Positions 12,195 through 23,545 of a stretch of 64,000 nucleotides of DNA are shown in pieces. The position numbers and the translations under genes are program-made. The notes under the pieces were generated by a model, which saw nothing but the letters and a program-made list of their open reading frames with translations, was not told the origin of the DNA and ran no database searches. Position 1 is the first letter of the stretch, and each line of letters starts with the position of its first letter. The DNA lies in contig JAJEKV010000075.1 of NCBI GenBank assembly GCA_021234155.1, forward strand, positions 186,001 to 250,000. Reading direction: 5' to 3'. This stretch comes from Isoetes taiwanensis (Eukaryota; Streptophyta; Lycopodiopsida; Isoetales; Isoetaceae).

Positions 12195-12790
12195 CTATGC
12201 TTGAACTCTATGTTGGAGGAGATGGCTTCTTCTATCTTCTTGCCGACTTAAACTTGCCAAAGTGGAGATGGCATTTGCAAATTGCTGCTTCAAAAGCTTG
12301 CCAATGAGTGGCGGCGTCTTAACATCTCCACGGCTGCATGCTCTTCCATTGATTTGCTGTAGATCACGATGTCGTCGAAGAGAATTGATGAAGAAATCAT
12401 CCAAGGAATCTTCGAAGATGCATACAAGGTGGTGGAGCATTCCATAGACTCAAGGGCATCACTGTGAAGTGATAGTGCCCATACCAAGTTCTGAAGGAGT
12501 CTTATAATTATTTTCCGCCTTCATCCTTATTTGCTGATTGCCCGAGCTTAAGTCGATTTTATAGAAGAATCCTGCTTCTTGGGGCTGATCCATTATGTCG
12601 TTGCTTGTTGAGCTGCCCATGGTTAATATACACCTTTAGACTTCCATCTTGGCCGAAAGGATCCCCAAGTCGATCAACTCCTACCACTGCTTCTTGAGCT
12701 CTGCTAGCTCGGAAGTGATGATTCTATAAAGAGCCTTGCTGATCGGCTCTGCCTCCGGTGCAAGAGTGATTTCAGATTCTATACTTCTAT
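12195..12790 (-). mobile_element. Gypsy reverse transcriptase domain
   Basis: The minus strand contains FDDIVIYSKSMEEH (around 12350-12400), the region of the RT active site and the strand after it in Ty3/gypsy elements. A second copy of part of this domain lies at 1-180. Sequence upstream (12650-12790 on the minus strand) resembles the linker leading into RT. The domain is broken and no product is expected. Confidence 0.85.
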
Positions 12791-15700
12791 AGAGCAAAAA
12801 GCTCTCAAATTTCATCTGGAGGTATATCATGGGACTTCTTGATTAACTTAGAATTTGGCGAGGCCTTTGTTTTGAAAGTAGCATCTTCCTTCTTACTATT
12901 GGGGAACAATTCGACAACCTGTAGCTTATGTATGACCTCATTCCTCAAGATGCACTTAAGTAATTGCCTTACTGACATGCGTTGCACGATTGGAATTACT
13001 TAACTTAAATTATAAGGTACTTGCCCTTTGGTGCTGGGATAATTATCTCTTGCTTATGATAATAAATTATTGCCTTAGCCGGCTTTAATATTGCATGTCT
13101 ATTCTGAGGTCATAGCTGCCAATGCACCTAAGTTGGTTCGATGCTTTACTTAGCTACGCTTTGAGGTTGATGTCGACTTGACTCTTGTTCGTTGGTGCTG
13201 CTAATTACCGACCTTGCCTTAATTCTTGGCCTAGATTTAGACTTAAGAGTCTTGCTCTTAAAAGATATCCAAATCATCTAGGAGGTGCAAACTTACAAGT
13301 TAAAGAACTACTTACATAAATCCTATGGCCACAAGTTTAGTCGGCATGACATTACTTTTGGGCACATATAGAAAACTATATGATTAGATAATTATTCTTG
13401 TTTTAGATCTAATCTATACTCTAGGATCTCCCCTTTCTTAATTATTGCCCTCTTGAAATAGTCCCACCTTTGAGTTGATGCCATCTAAAAGTTGGCGGAC
13501 TTATTAGATTGCTTCCCTTCATTTGGTCGGATTATTCCTTATCTTCATGGAAGTACTTCGTCATATACATGGTCGGCGGTTATCCTATTATTGAATCCTT
13601 CTTAGCGAGGTGATCAAGCTCATGAAGAGGTTCCAATATGTTGGATATCTACCCGACAATGTATCAATTATTAATACTCCATACATTTTCTTCCCAATTC
13701 TTGAAGCTTTGCTCAATTCTTGGGTCCATCTTCTAAAAGAAAAGACAAAAAACTACTCGAAATTTCGTCCCAATCCCATCATGGATGCTATCACCCATAA
13801 TTCTAAGAAATTCAACTATCTGATAGGTCCTCTAGCTTGCTTAAAGCTGGTGTAGTCGATTAGCCCATTTGGGTAGCAAGGCGATGATCCATAATTTGTT
13901 GAAAAGAATCACGGTATCCTTGGAGTTGTTGCATGATCATTCAAGTGCCCTGCTTTCTTTTAATGCACATATTCTGACTCTGCTCGTCCTTACTGTTGAT
14001 GCTGACTACCTTCATTAACATTATTTCTCTTAGTGGACTTGCTGATGTAGTGGCGACCTAAGGTTCGGTGTTGCATCGAAAGGCTTGAAGGTCATGTTCA
14101 CCATTATGTAGAATCTTTTCGTGTTTAACTCATACGCCTTGAAGGTTATTAGATTCGAGGATGATTCTTCTAACTCTTGAATTGATATTGTTGTGTTGAG
14201 CTTGTTGATTTGATTCTTCATTTTGGCGACATGCTGTGCATTATAAGGCTGATGACAATGTTGAGTACTTTACCACTTCTAAGCGTGCAACTTCTCTTCT
14301 TTGAGAGGAGTTTATGTGCATCCATCTGCAGGACTAATCTTGGTGATCAATTAATAATGCTAATATTTGGTCCCTCATGATGCCTCTTCTTGATGGTGCT
14401 TGACCTCCAATCTCTAAGGTAGAAGATTGTCGTGATCTTGAGATGGCTTTTGTCGAGGTTGATCATTTACTGCTCAAGATATCGGGGTGATGAGGAAGAA
14501 GTTTGTTGCGGTTTGCCATATTCCTATTCTGAGAAGCCCACCCTTGCTGGCTTGTAGTACCTCCTTAGTCAAGCATGTTTGCTTGAAGTCCAAATCTGAT
14601 ACTACTATGGCCTGGATACCTATGATAATTTCCCTTAGAGGAGGTATGTCCAGTCTCATCCTTTAGGGCTCTTGATATCATAAGTCGATGAAGTCTACTT
14701 GTTGGTGGCGTAGCTGTGACATTAGTCATCGATGTGGGGTCGTTCCTCGAGGCAATATGGCACTTAGAGAATGTCCTTGACTAGGAGATATTCTTCCCCT
14801 AATGTGAGCAATTTTGTAAGTGCCATGGTGCCCATTGACTGTTGCATAGCCCTCTTGGCAGTCTTGTGTCTAATCTTGATGTCGCAATCGTCCTTCCTTT
14901 GGCCTCCTCTTTATTATTTGTGTTCGGGCTTCCCTGTACACCATCTTGGCCTTTGATTTGCTGAAAATTCCTCCATAAGTTTGCCCTCCGCTTTCAATTC
15001 GTTGATGTTGTCGAAAGTGGCTCCACCATCGAGGCTCGAGGATCCATAGCGAAGGTTCTCGACCTATTTTCTTTGCCCTAGGCACAAGGCAACTAATACT
15101 ACCATAACAACAATTACTTATGTCTATTTACTCTATAAACCCTATTTTTATGCCTTTATCCACTCTACCTCAATTGACCCACTTGGCATTTGGCACTTTA
15201 CTAGACACTAAGAAAGGTACTTATTTACTGTTATGGGGTGGTAGGAGACTCATTCACTGGGTGTACTTGGTGTGCTAGACTGAATTACTTAGATAGAATG
15301 TATTCCTAGACAATTATCTATGATACAAGGCATGGCTGAAGACACTTGCTGATAGTGCACCTATAACGTGTGTTGGTGTACCCTACCAACGTGTAACAAC
15401 AATTTCTAAGGCCTTGGCAACTAGCTGGGTTTCTAAGAAAAAGGTTTAATTATACTACCTATATGTAGACAAGAAGACACTTAGCAAGATAAGAGCGACA
15501 ACTAAGCTGTGATGAGTGCAGATGCCGTCTCTATCTAGCTTAAGGATCTTGGTTCTAACTCTAAGGCTTGGTCATATTGACAAATGATGTCGGTGTAATA
15601 GGGAGTTCTAGTCGAAATGGCATGGAGATCAAAGAGATGATCAAAGACATGGAAGGCTTGCTCGGCAGGGAAATCACGGATGTGATTGGCCTCACTGTAC

Positions 15701-15860
15701 CATCTAACAAAGCTTGATGGCGCCATTGAGCAGAGATAGCTATGAAAAATGGCTTGTGAAGATGAGTAGGGAGTTGGAAAATCGCCTGAAGTGCTGAGAG
15801 CAGTTTTGATGGTGAGAAAATGACAAATGAGGCCCCCTTTTTTTTAGACTAGGGATGCCT
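12791..15860 (-). mobile_element. Gypsy gag core and protease region, decayed
   Basis: This region lies between the RT and the inserted inverted-repeat element. At 15535-15726 the minus strand reads IRDFPAEQAFHVFDHLF, which resembles the retrotrans_gag capsid region. Other frames (14030-15085) are short and carry no clear protease DSG or zinc-knuckle motif. Assignment is mainly by position within the element. Confidence 0.5.
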
Positions 15861-16540
15861 CGTGTTCCGTGCACAAGGGTTCTTGATGGGAAAAACTTTT
15901 GTTCCATGGCTATGGGTGTGTAAATGAGCTGTTATGAAGTGCAAATCTAAGCAAAACAAAGCAAGAAACGCTACATGGCAGTTTGTTGGATGAAAATTGG
16001 TCAATTTGGGCAAAAATGGGCGAAACCGGGTTGCTTCGCGCAAATGAGGCCTGCGTTCGCGACGCAGAGGCCTTTCGCGCGATCCAACCCGAGTTGACTT
16101 TGACTTTGACTTTCTATCGATATCGATATATATATGTTCTTATGTTTGTCCTCCTAAATCCGACCGTTGATCCAGAGATCCTCGGCTCGCGTGGCTTTGG
16201 GGCGTATCCTACGCCCAGATGGCTTGGGAGTTTGTGTATAGACTATATGTAGCGATCCTACGGTCCGGGTTGATTTGATCCCGATCGTCGGTCCGAGATC
16301 CTCGGCTCACATTGCTTTGGGACACATCCTACGGTGCACATGGCTTTGGGAATTATATGTAATCGATCCTATGGTCGAGGTTGTTCTTGATCTTGATCGT
16401 CGATCTAGGATCCTACGGCTCATGTTGCTTTAGATTTTTTGCCACATGGCACGATCTCGCCCTTGATGGGTCCAAGATCCTATGGCCCACGTTGAATGCT
16501 CATCCTTTAAGGAAAGGCTTTTAAAATTTTTATGTTGTGT

Positions 16541-16597
16541 GGGGATTTGAACCACGGTCATTGACCCCCAGCCCCATTCTAACCACTAGACCAAGCA
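16541..16597 (-). other. tRNA-like pol III A and B boxes, left arm
   Basis: The minus strand reads TGGTCTAGTGG (A box) and, about 30 bases on, GGTTCAAATCC (B box), with tRNA-like spacing. The same module is at 18400-18460 in the opposite arm. There is no acceptor-stem pairing, so it is not a tRNA gene; it may derive from a SINE head or tRNA pseudogene. Confidence 0.7.
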
Positions 16598-16683
16598 TTA
16601 ATTCTATGAACAAATTATGTTTCAAATATACTTAAGGGTAACAATCCAGTTAAGATAAAATGGAGTATAACATTCTAACTAGT

Positions 16684-16775
16684 TCAAAAGAGTTCTAGAA
16701 TGTTCTGGAAGGCTCTAGAAAGTTCTAGAATCTTCTAGAAAGTTCCAAAAAATTCTAGAAAGTTCTAGAACATAA
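16684..16775. repeat. Array of TTCTAGAA units, left arm
   Basis: Alternating GAA and TTC triplets occur at five-base spacing (TTCTAGAA, TTCTGGAA and variants separated by two bases), the arrangement of heat-shock elements. The array is the inverted counterpart of 18214-18324. Confidence 0.75.
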
Positions 16776-16979
16776 TCTGGAGGGAATCTATGAAAATTCT
16801 TCCAGATTGTTTCAAATTGTTCTAATAGGTTCTAGAATGTTCGAGAATGTAGGAATCCATGGGAAGGTAAGAGAATCCATGGGAAATTTAATGCGTCCTA
16901 CGGTGCATGTTCGAGTTTTAGCATGTTCCTATGCTGCAAGTTCTTGTCGTGCCCTACATTCTAAAAGAATGTCTTGAGA

Positions 16980-17400
16980 ATACTCTAAATTCATAGATTC
17001 TCTAAGATTCTACCAAGGTTCTCTTGGAGGTTTCGTGGAGATTCCTCTAAATTTTATAAGATTCCCTCTAGATTCCATTAGATTTCCGTAGATTCTCCAA
17101 GATTCTATGACGATCCCCTTAAATTCCCTTAGATCCCTTTAGATTTTATGAGATTGCCTTAGGTTCCCTTACATTATATGAGATTCAAAGAGATTTTATA
17201 AAGATTCCCTTAGATACTCTAAGATTTCATCAACATTTTCCTAGATTGCCTTAGATTTTATGAAGATTCCCCTAGATCCCCTAGATTTTAAGAGATTCCC
17301 TTACATCAACATTTTCCTAGATTCTCTCACATTTTATGAGATTTTCTTAGATTCCGTTAGATTCTCCTGGATTCCTTTACATTCTAGAACTTTTTAGAAC
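16980..17400. repeat. Minisatellite-like AGATTCCCTTAGATT repeats, first block
   Basis: The block contains many imperfect repeats of AGATT, CCCTTAGATT and TTATGAGATT with a period of about 20-30 bp. A second block lies at 17640-18080. Both are inside the inverted-repeat element. Confidence 0.7.
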
Positions 17401-18213
17401 ATTCTAAGGCTTTCTGGAACATTCTAAGACTTTCTGGAACATTCTGAGACTTTCAAAATATCCTGGAACTTTCTGGACTTTGACTTTGACTTTCTATATA
17501 TATATATATAATATATATAATATATAATATATAATATATATACAAGAAAATTAATACGTCCTACGGCGCATTGTTCCCGTTTTAGCATGTTCTTATAGTG
17601 CAAGGCCCTGTCGTGCTCTATGTACTATATTTAGCATTCATGAAGATTCCCTTAGATTCTCTTAGAATTTTCAATTTTGATTGAGGTGCTTACCCATGAG
17701 CATTTAGAACCTTCTAAAATAATATATTTTGGATCTGTGCAACATTTCTAAAACACTTTCTATTTTAATACTAAGGCTCTTGCCCTGAGCATCTAGAACA
17801 TCTTTTTTTCAAGATTTATATTGTACACCTCTGTTTATGAAACATTTTAGAACATTCTATTGTGGCTCTTTGCAAAAGCCTAAAAAAACTCTAAGATTTC
17901 ATCAAGATTTTCTTAGATTCCCTTAGATATTATGAAGATTTCCTTAGATTCAACTAGATTTTAAGAGATTCCCTTAGAGTTGTAAATATTTTCCTAGATT
18001 CTCTTATAATTTATGAGATTTCCTTAGATTCCCTTTAATTCTCCTGGATTCCTTTACATTCTAGAAATTTCTAGAACTTTCTGGAACATTTTGAGACTTT
18101 CAATACATCCTAGAACTTTCTAAAAGTATTTCCCTATTCCTTTACATCCCTGAAGATTCCCCTACATTATAGAACTTATTAGAACAATTATCTTATATTC
18201 CAAAACATTTTAG

Positions 18214-18324
18214 AATTCTGGAACTTTCTAGAACATTCTAGAAAATTCTAGAACTTTCTAGAGTCTTCTAGAACATTCTAGAGCCTTCTAGAACATTCTA
18301 GAGCCTTCTAGAACTATCTAGAAT
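18214..18324. repeat. Long array of heat-shock-element-like TTCTAGAA units, right arm
   Basis: Roughly twenty contiguous five-base nGAAn/nTTCn units run in alternating orientation, for example TTCTAGAACATTCTAGAA, with a ten-base period and few deviations. Heat-shock factor binds three or more such units; plant copia ONSEN LTRs are a known case of heat-responsive element promoters. Function here is inference only. Confidence 0.75.
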
Positions 18325-18399
18325 GTTATATTCTATTTTATCTTAATTAGAATACTACGCTTAACTATATTTGAAACATTAATTATTTCAATGAATCAA

Positions 18400-18460
18400 T
18401 GCTTGGTCTAGTGGTTAGAATGGGGGGCTGGGGGGTTGATGACCAGGGTTCAAATCCCCC
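18400..18460 (+). other. tRNA-like pol III A and B boxes, right arm
   Basis: The A box TGGTCTAGTGG at 18404-18414 and B box GGTTCAAATCC at 18447-18457 both fit the pol III consensus, with normal tRNA spacing. The flanks do not pair as an acceptor stem. Inverted partner at 16541-16597. Confidence 0.72.
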
Positions 18461-18999
18461 AAATGACATAAAAATTTTAAAAGACTCTCCTTAAGGACCG
18501 AGCATTCAATATGAGCCTTAGGATCTTAGATTCGATCAACGATCGAGATCTCACCATATGAAAGCAACATGAGCCGTAGGATCTATTATATATAATTCCC
18601 AAAGCCATGTAGACCGTAAGATATGTGCAAAGCCACCTGAGCCGTAGGATCTCGGACCGACGGTTAGGATCAAGAACAACCTGGACCATAGGATCGTCTA
18701 TATAGAATCTGTATATAAACTCCCAAGCCATCTGGGCCGTAGGATGTGTCCCCAAGCAACGTGAGCCGTCGGATCTCGAACGGACGGTCGGATAAGCGCG
18801 ACAAACATAAGAACATATATATGATTGATATAGACAAACCGGGTTGCTTCGCGCAAATGAGGCCTGCGTTCGCGACGCAGAGGCCTTTCGCGCGATCCAA
18901 CCCGAGTTGACTTTGACTCCATATATATACATACAACCATCAATTCTAGGAACATATATACATACAAGTTCAATAATCTTATTCAAAGATTCCTAAATT

Positions 19000-20672
19000 T
19001 CATCTTTTCTAATCCTCCGCACTAGGTTCATGCTCTTGAGCATAATGGTCATCCTCTTGGCATGAATGGTGCAGATCTTGGCCTCCTCGGCTTTGGCCGC
19101 TTCCTGGCGAGATCCCGCCCTCGTTGATGTGGTTCAGTAGTCGTAGCCCATCTTGAACTCCTCAATAGACCTTTGATGTAGGCACTTTCGAAAGAGAGTT
19201 TACGGATCATCGACCGGGTATTTTTGTTGGCAATGTCGAATATGCCGAAAGCTCTCTTTGTCTTTGGGGATTTGGCCCATGGCGGACCTTCTTCGGGGAA
19301 TCGAGTCGAGGTGGTGGAGGCTAGCTTTTCGACCCTGGTCGGCTACCTTGTCAGATCCATTGGCGGAGATAATTCTTGCATGCTGCCTTCTTCTTCTCGT
19401 ACCCCATATCTTGCTTGAGCTTTAAGTAGCTTCTCGCTGATGTTGCCCTCCTTGGACTGCATTGGATATGGTTGCCGAGCATAGGCCTCGTTTGTTCTTC
19501 GGCCTCCTCCTCCTCTTCTTCTTTAGCCTCTTGCTCCCTCCTCTTGTTGGTGTGGTCCTTCCTCCGCGTGCTCATCCTCCTGCAGTTCGTCCGGCTGTGG
19601 TTCTCTGATAACCATGCTCTCCCTACGCCTAGCTTCACGCCTCTTTGTTCGCTTCTCCCTTGCATACGCCTCTTTGCTCGCTTCTCTTCGCATTGGTTGC
19701 TTTCGCTCCCCTTGCTCTTTGTTCCTATGGCTGGGGTTGCTCTGGCTTTGCTTGTTGCTCGGTACTCTTCTTGGTGTTGGGGTTGCTCCTGCTATCGGGT
19801 TGCTCTTGCTACTTGTTCCTTACGCTCTTCACGGGGCTGGGGTTGCTCTGTTGCCGAGGTTGCTCTCTCCGGAGTGGAGCGATTAAATGCGTCTGAAGAG
19901 CTTGAGTGGCCAAGTTCGTCGCCCTGGTCTGGAGTCGCGAGGGCCTCAAGAATTTGCTTGTCGCCGCCCAACGTGAGTGCTTTAACGTTCCGGTGCAAGC
20001 TGGAGCCTCCAACCTTCCTAGCTACTTGTTTGGTCCTCCTAACAACTTAGCTTCCCTGATGGTGGCCTCTTCGAGCGATCTTGCCTCTATCTTCCGCGAC
20101 TCCTTTGGATCGATCTCGGCCTACTGTTCGTTTGGTGGACACTCTTATGGCAGCCTTGAGATTAGCTTCTAATTCGCCTTACAAGGGTAAAAGGGAGGTT
20201 CAAGCTACCTTTTGGACACTTCTAGGGAGTGGAGGTGCTTCCATAGGTTTATTAGCTACTTTTTCTTAAGAGTAATTTTATTATAACTATAAGTTATTAT
20301 TAATTAAGGTACTTTCCCTAATCACTTAACTATTTCTCAAAATTTCCTAATTCCTTTTTGGGCCAAGTAGTGGTCATTTCATCGCCATTTTCTTTCAAGC
20401 TTTCTTTTTGGCGATTTCTCACTCAATTTTTAAGCTTGAAAGGTGCGGTTCATGAACAACTTGAGCTCAAATTTACTAGAGGGTTCCTTTGACTATCTTA
20501 TTTCTACCACTTAGACTATACTTAATCTAATTACGACCCTACTAATGGGAAAAAATTTCTCCCACATTTCATGGGTTCAAGATCGGAATTCTCATTCCAT
20601 TCATTAGCTAGGCAGTTAGTCTACCTATTCGGGGATATGGTGAGTGCTAGCTCTTGGTCAACCAAGAACATT
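19000..20672 (-). mobile_element. Gypsy gag N-terminal and leader region
   Basis: The minus strand from about 20180 to 19350 is rich in E, K, Q and R (for example a run of glutamates at about 19505-19535). This is the kind of charged N-terminus found in some chromovirus gag proteins. The untranslated leader runs from here to the primer site at 20683. The region is separated from the gag core by the inverted-repeat element. Large plus-strand frames here are the antisense of this charged sequence. Confidence 0.5.
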
Positions 20673-20683
20673 GCTCGATACCA
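20673..20683 (-). promoter_or_regulatory. Primer binding site for initiator Met-tRNA
   Basis: The minus strand reads TGGTATCGAGC one base inside the 5' LTR, close to the plant initiator-Met complement TGGTATCAGAGC. This supports the LTR boundaries and the minus orientation. Confidence 0.85.
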
Positions 20684-20684
20684 T

Positions 20685-22323
20685 TGTGGCGCTCCACGCT
20701 AAATATCGGCTACCGGCCTTTTTCGGTAGAAATCCCCATCCGGTCCATCAACGCATGGGCCCTCCGATCTAACCCGCGACTCGAGAGAATCCTAGTGCGG
20801 GGGGGGTTCTGAAGGTGTCTTCGCGCGCCCTTCCCTATGGGCTCCTATCACGGCGGAAGCATAAACAAGCGTCGAGAACTAGCAATAACAATACAACATA
20901 CTACCTCGAAGGGTAGTCCATCGCATATCCATAAGAGCAAAGAAGATAATCATAAACCATAAAACATAAGAGCTCCTACCCATGGCTCGACTCATAAGGA
21001 GGATGACTGGTGGGGCTAGGCCTCAAGATAGAGCAGACCGAGTCATAACAATGGCGAGGGCTGGCATAAGACAATGTCTAGGGTTGACCACTCCATCCGC
21101 CCCTCACATTGCATACTTTGCAGATGGGCTCAATCGAGGCTCTGGCATGACTCTAGCCTTCCGGATCACGCAATCCCATGGCATCACCCATCGGGACTAC
21201 TCCAAGTTGCATCTCCACGGTCCGCCGAGGCGGGGAAGGGTTGCATCTCCCTTTCGGGGTCTAGAGGTTCCACAGGCTGCTAGAGAATCGTGGCGACACC
21301 ACGATTCATACCCGACTGAACCCCCCAAAAAGAGCCAAGCCGACACTTGCAACTCTTGAGAGGCAGGGCGTCACCATCGCCCCAGGAGGTGTCAGACCCA
21401 TGCTCGGCCCACACGAAGTGACCGACCATAAGCCTAGCCCACTATGGGATCCCCGGGTAGCCCCCACTTTCGGCGGGGATCCTCCCTCCGCATTGCCTCT
21501 AGCCCGTTGTGTAGTCTTTGAGTCACATCATAGCCTCCATAGCCCGGTGGGTTCCTATGCACAGGCCGCAACTAATAGGAACTAAGGGATCTAATCTAGG
21601 AGCATACTACATATGGCTCTAGGTCTCTACCCCCCTTCCCAATACAAGAGGAGCAAACATGATCAACCATCATCATATAATCATCACATCATGAGAATAA
21701 TCATAAGAACATCTTAACCTAATCATACAAATCTAACTTACAGTTAGGGTTCCTTGATTAGGGTTCAGGATGATGCATGAGGGTTCTAGGATGGCTCTAC
21801 CCTAGATACAAGATACTAACTCATCTGGAATGCTAATTCCAGATGAACTACTATGACTACTACCCTACATACCTGCTCCTGAAGCACTCCCTCCAAACCC
21901 GGGCGTCTCCATGGTCTTCGAAGTGTTCGAGGTAGCTCCCACTCCTGCTGATGCGCTCACACTCTGGGGGCTGCCATGCTATGCTGTGCCACAGCAGACG
22001 GTTCTCGAAACGGAGTTTCGAGCGCGAAGAAGGTTCCCGACTGTTGGTTTTAAAAGAGGTCTAGGGTTAGGGTTTAGGCCTTTATAGGTTAGGGTTCACA
22101 TGTTAGCCACGTGGCTCCAATAGGGTAAGACCGTGTGGCGGGTGCCCAATAGGTTAAGGCCACGTGGAAAATGGTCTTAACCTAAGGTTGGCTAAGTTAT
22201 ATGAATAACTTAGTCATACCCCCTAGTGCCACAATCTATGGTATACAAGGCTATATATGTAGACTTGTATGGTGTGAGTCGAGGAATATCGTATTCATGG
22301 CGTATATTCCCACGGCAATCACA
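20685..22323 (-). repeat. Gypsy 5' LTR
   Basis: This is the direct repeat partner of 8396-9898. On the plus strand it begins TGTGGCGCTCC and ends CAATCACA, directly followed by the ATGAT target duplication (22324-22328). It is the longer of the two LTRs. Confidence 0.92.
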
Positions 22324-23545
22324 ATGATGAACATGATTTTTGGCAATGGCAATGCAGCTTTACCTGTTAGTCAATATTGTTGTAGACTCGTTTTGCATAC
22401 AATTTAGTTCACTCGACAACCTTCTGAGCCAAGCTATCTCCTTAACAACTAATGAGGAAGTAGCATATTCAGTTTCTGCTGTTGACATGGCTATTGCACT
22501 TTGCCTTTTCTTTCTCCGAGTGATAAGACCTCCTTCTAGTAATATGACATAAACAGAAGTTGATGTTTTGCAACTCTGATCTCTTGTCCAGTCAGCATCA
22601 CCGTATGCTTGCAGACATAAGTTGTTTATATTACATGTACTATAGTCCTTTGTGGCGTTCATATATCTAAGTGGGTTGTGGTACTTCGTGCTGACTATGT
22701 TGACAATAGGACGTGTATTATTTGCTAAATATACTAGGCAACCAATTAATGCTCTGGATGGCCTTTTTTCCATGTCCTCCATTTTTTTCCGAATAGTTTC
22801 ACATCTGTTGTTTGTTTATGCCTTGGCACAACTGGTGTTTTAACTGGATGTGCATTTCAAAATTAATTCTTTTGAATATATTTTCAATATGTCTACTTTG
22901 TTTTAGTTGTAGAGCTCTTTTTTCTGTTCCTAAGAACTTCAATGCCTAGAAATTGCTTTAGCTCACCTAGGTCTATCATTCTGAACCTCACTTTAAGTAC
23001 TTCTTTGCAGTGATTTAAAATCTTAACACTGTTGGCAGCCATAATATAGTCGTCCATATAAGGAGCAATATGCAATACTCATCTCCAAATTTCATCATTT
23101 TTCAGTTTCTCAAAATCTTATTCTCGAAGAAAATGATCTATGCAATTGTACCACTCTCTAGAGGCTTGTTTAAGCCCATAGGCAACTTTATTTAACTTCC
23201 ATACCATGTTTTTTCCTTCTTCAAATCCATGAGGTTGTTTCAAATCTATTGTCTCCTCTAATTCTGCGAATGTTGTCTTGACATCCATATGATGTAACTC
23301 AAGGTCAAGTGCATTTTCCAAGCTCATCAACACCCTAACACTAGTTAGTTTAACAATGGCAAAATAAGTCTCGGCATAGTCTTTATCCCTACCATTTACT
23401 CTCTATGATATTTTGTCCTATAGTATGTTCCACAAGATCATATGTTCTGGTATCTTCAAATGATTCTTGTTCCTCATTCATGGCTTCCAACCATTTGTTT
23501 CTGTCATGTGATTCCAGAGCCTCCTACACAGTTTTAGGAATAATA
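22324..23545 (-). mobile_element. Ty1/copia RT and RNase H, N-terminal side
   Basis: Minus-strand frames show MDVKTTFAELEETI, KLNKVAYGLKQASREWY (23118-23333) and YMDDYIMAA (22893-23075) of the copia RT. They are followed by LANNTRP, YGDADW and MSTAETEYA of RNase H (22360-22782). The RNase H continues at 8208-8395 beyond the gypsy insertion. Upstream of RT, the copia reads only to 23545, where a Helitron end begins; no integrase or gag was found in the window. It is a broken fossil with several lesions besides the two insertions. Confidence 0.92.

Larger units (their letters stand above)
16023..18918. mobile_element. Inverted-repeat (fold-back type) element inside the gypsy gag region
   Basis: The left arm (about 16115-16775) and right arm (about 18214-18830) are inverted copies. 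From outside in, each arm carries a block rich in CCTACGG and GGCTTTGGG words, a tRNA-like segment and an array of TTCTAGAA units. An 82-bp GC-rich, nearly palindromic segment flanks both sides (16023-16103 and 18836-18918) in the same orientation, opposite to the arms. The centre holds AGATTCCCTTAGATT-type repeats, an (AT)n run at 17494-17541 and a second internal direct repeat (16885-16965 and 17549-17620). No transposase is present. The base composition is unlike the surrounding gypsy DNA. Exact ends and target duplication were not found. Confidence 0.75.
8396..22323 (-). mobile_element. Ty3/gypsy chromovirus, complete in outline, 13.9 kb
   Basis: The element has two long terminal repeats, an initiator-Met tRNA primer site next to the 5' LTR, a polypurine tract next to the 3' LTR, gag-like, RT and integrase-chromodomain regions in the order expected on the minus strand, and a perfect ATGAT target duplication. 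The LTRs end in TGTGAC...GTCACA. In their best-aligned stretches they are about 95% identical or better by eye and differ in length by roughly 135 bp, which suggests an insertion within the last few million years, far younger than the copia host. Its internal genes are decayed with many breaks and its gag region holds a further element (16023-18918). Treat it as a fossil. Confidence 0.93.

Noticed and set aside
16684-18324. Possible CRISPR array
   Set aside because: Repeat units are contiguous without unique spacers, and the context is a plant transposon.
18400-18460. Functional tRNA gene
   Set aside because: A and B boxes are present, but there is no acceptor-stem pairing and the anticodon arm is not credible.
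18477-18986. 169-codon minus-strand frame in the fold-back element
   Set aside because: It is made of the repeated CCTACGG-type arm sequence and the GC-rich segment; the periodic peptide reflects DNA repeats, not a protein family.
19472-20050. 192-codon plus-strand frame rich in Leu and Ser
   Set aside because: It is the antisense of the Glu/Arg/Gln-rich gag N-terminal region on the minus strand; several overlapping frames of the same composition exist and none has a domain.
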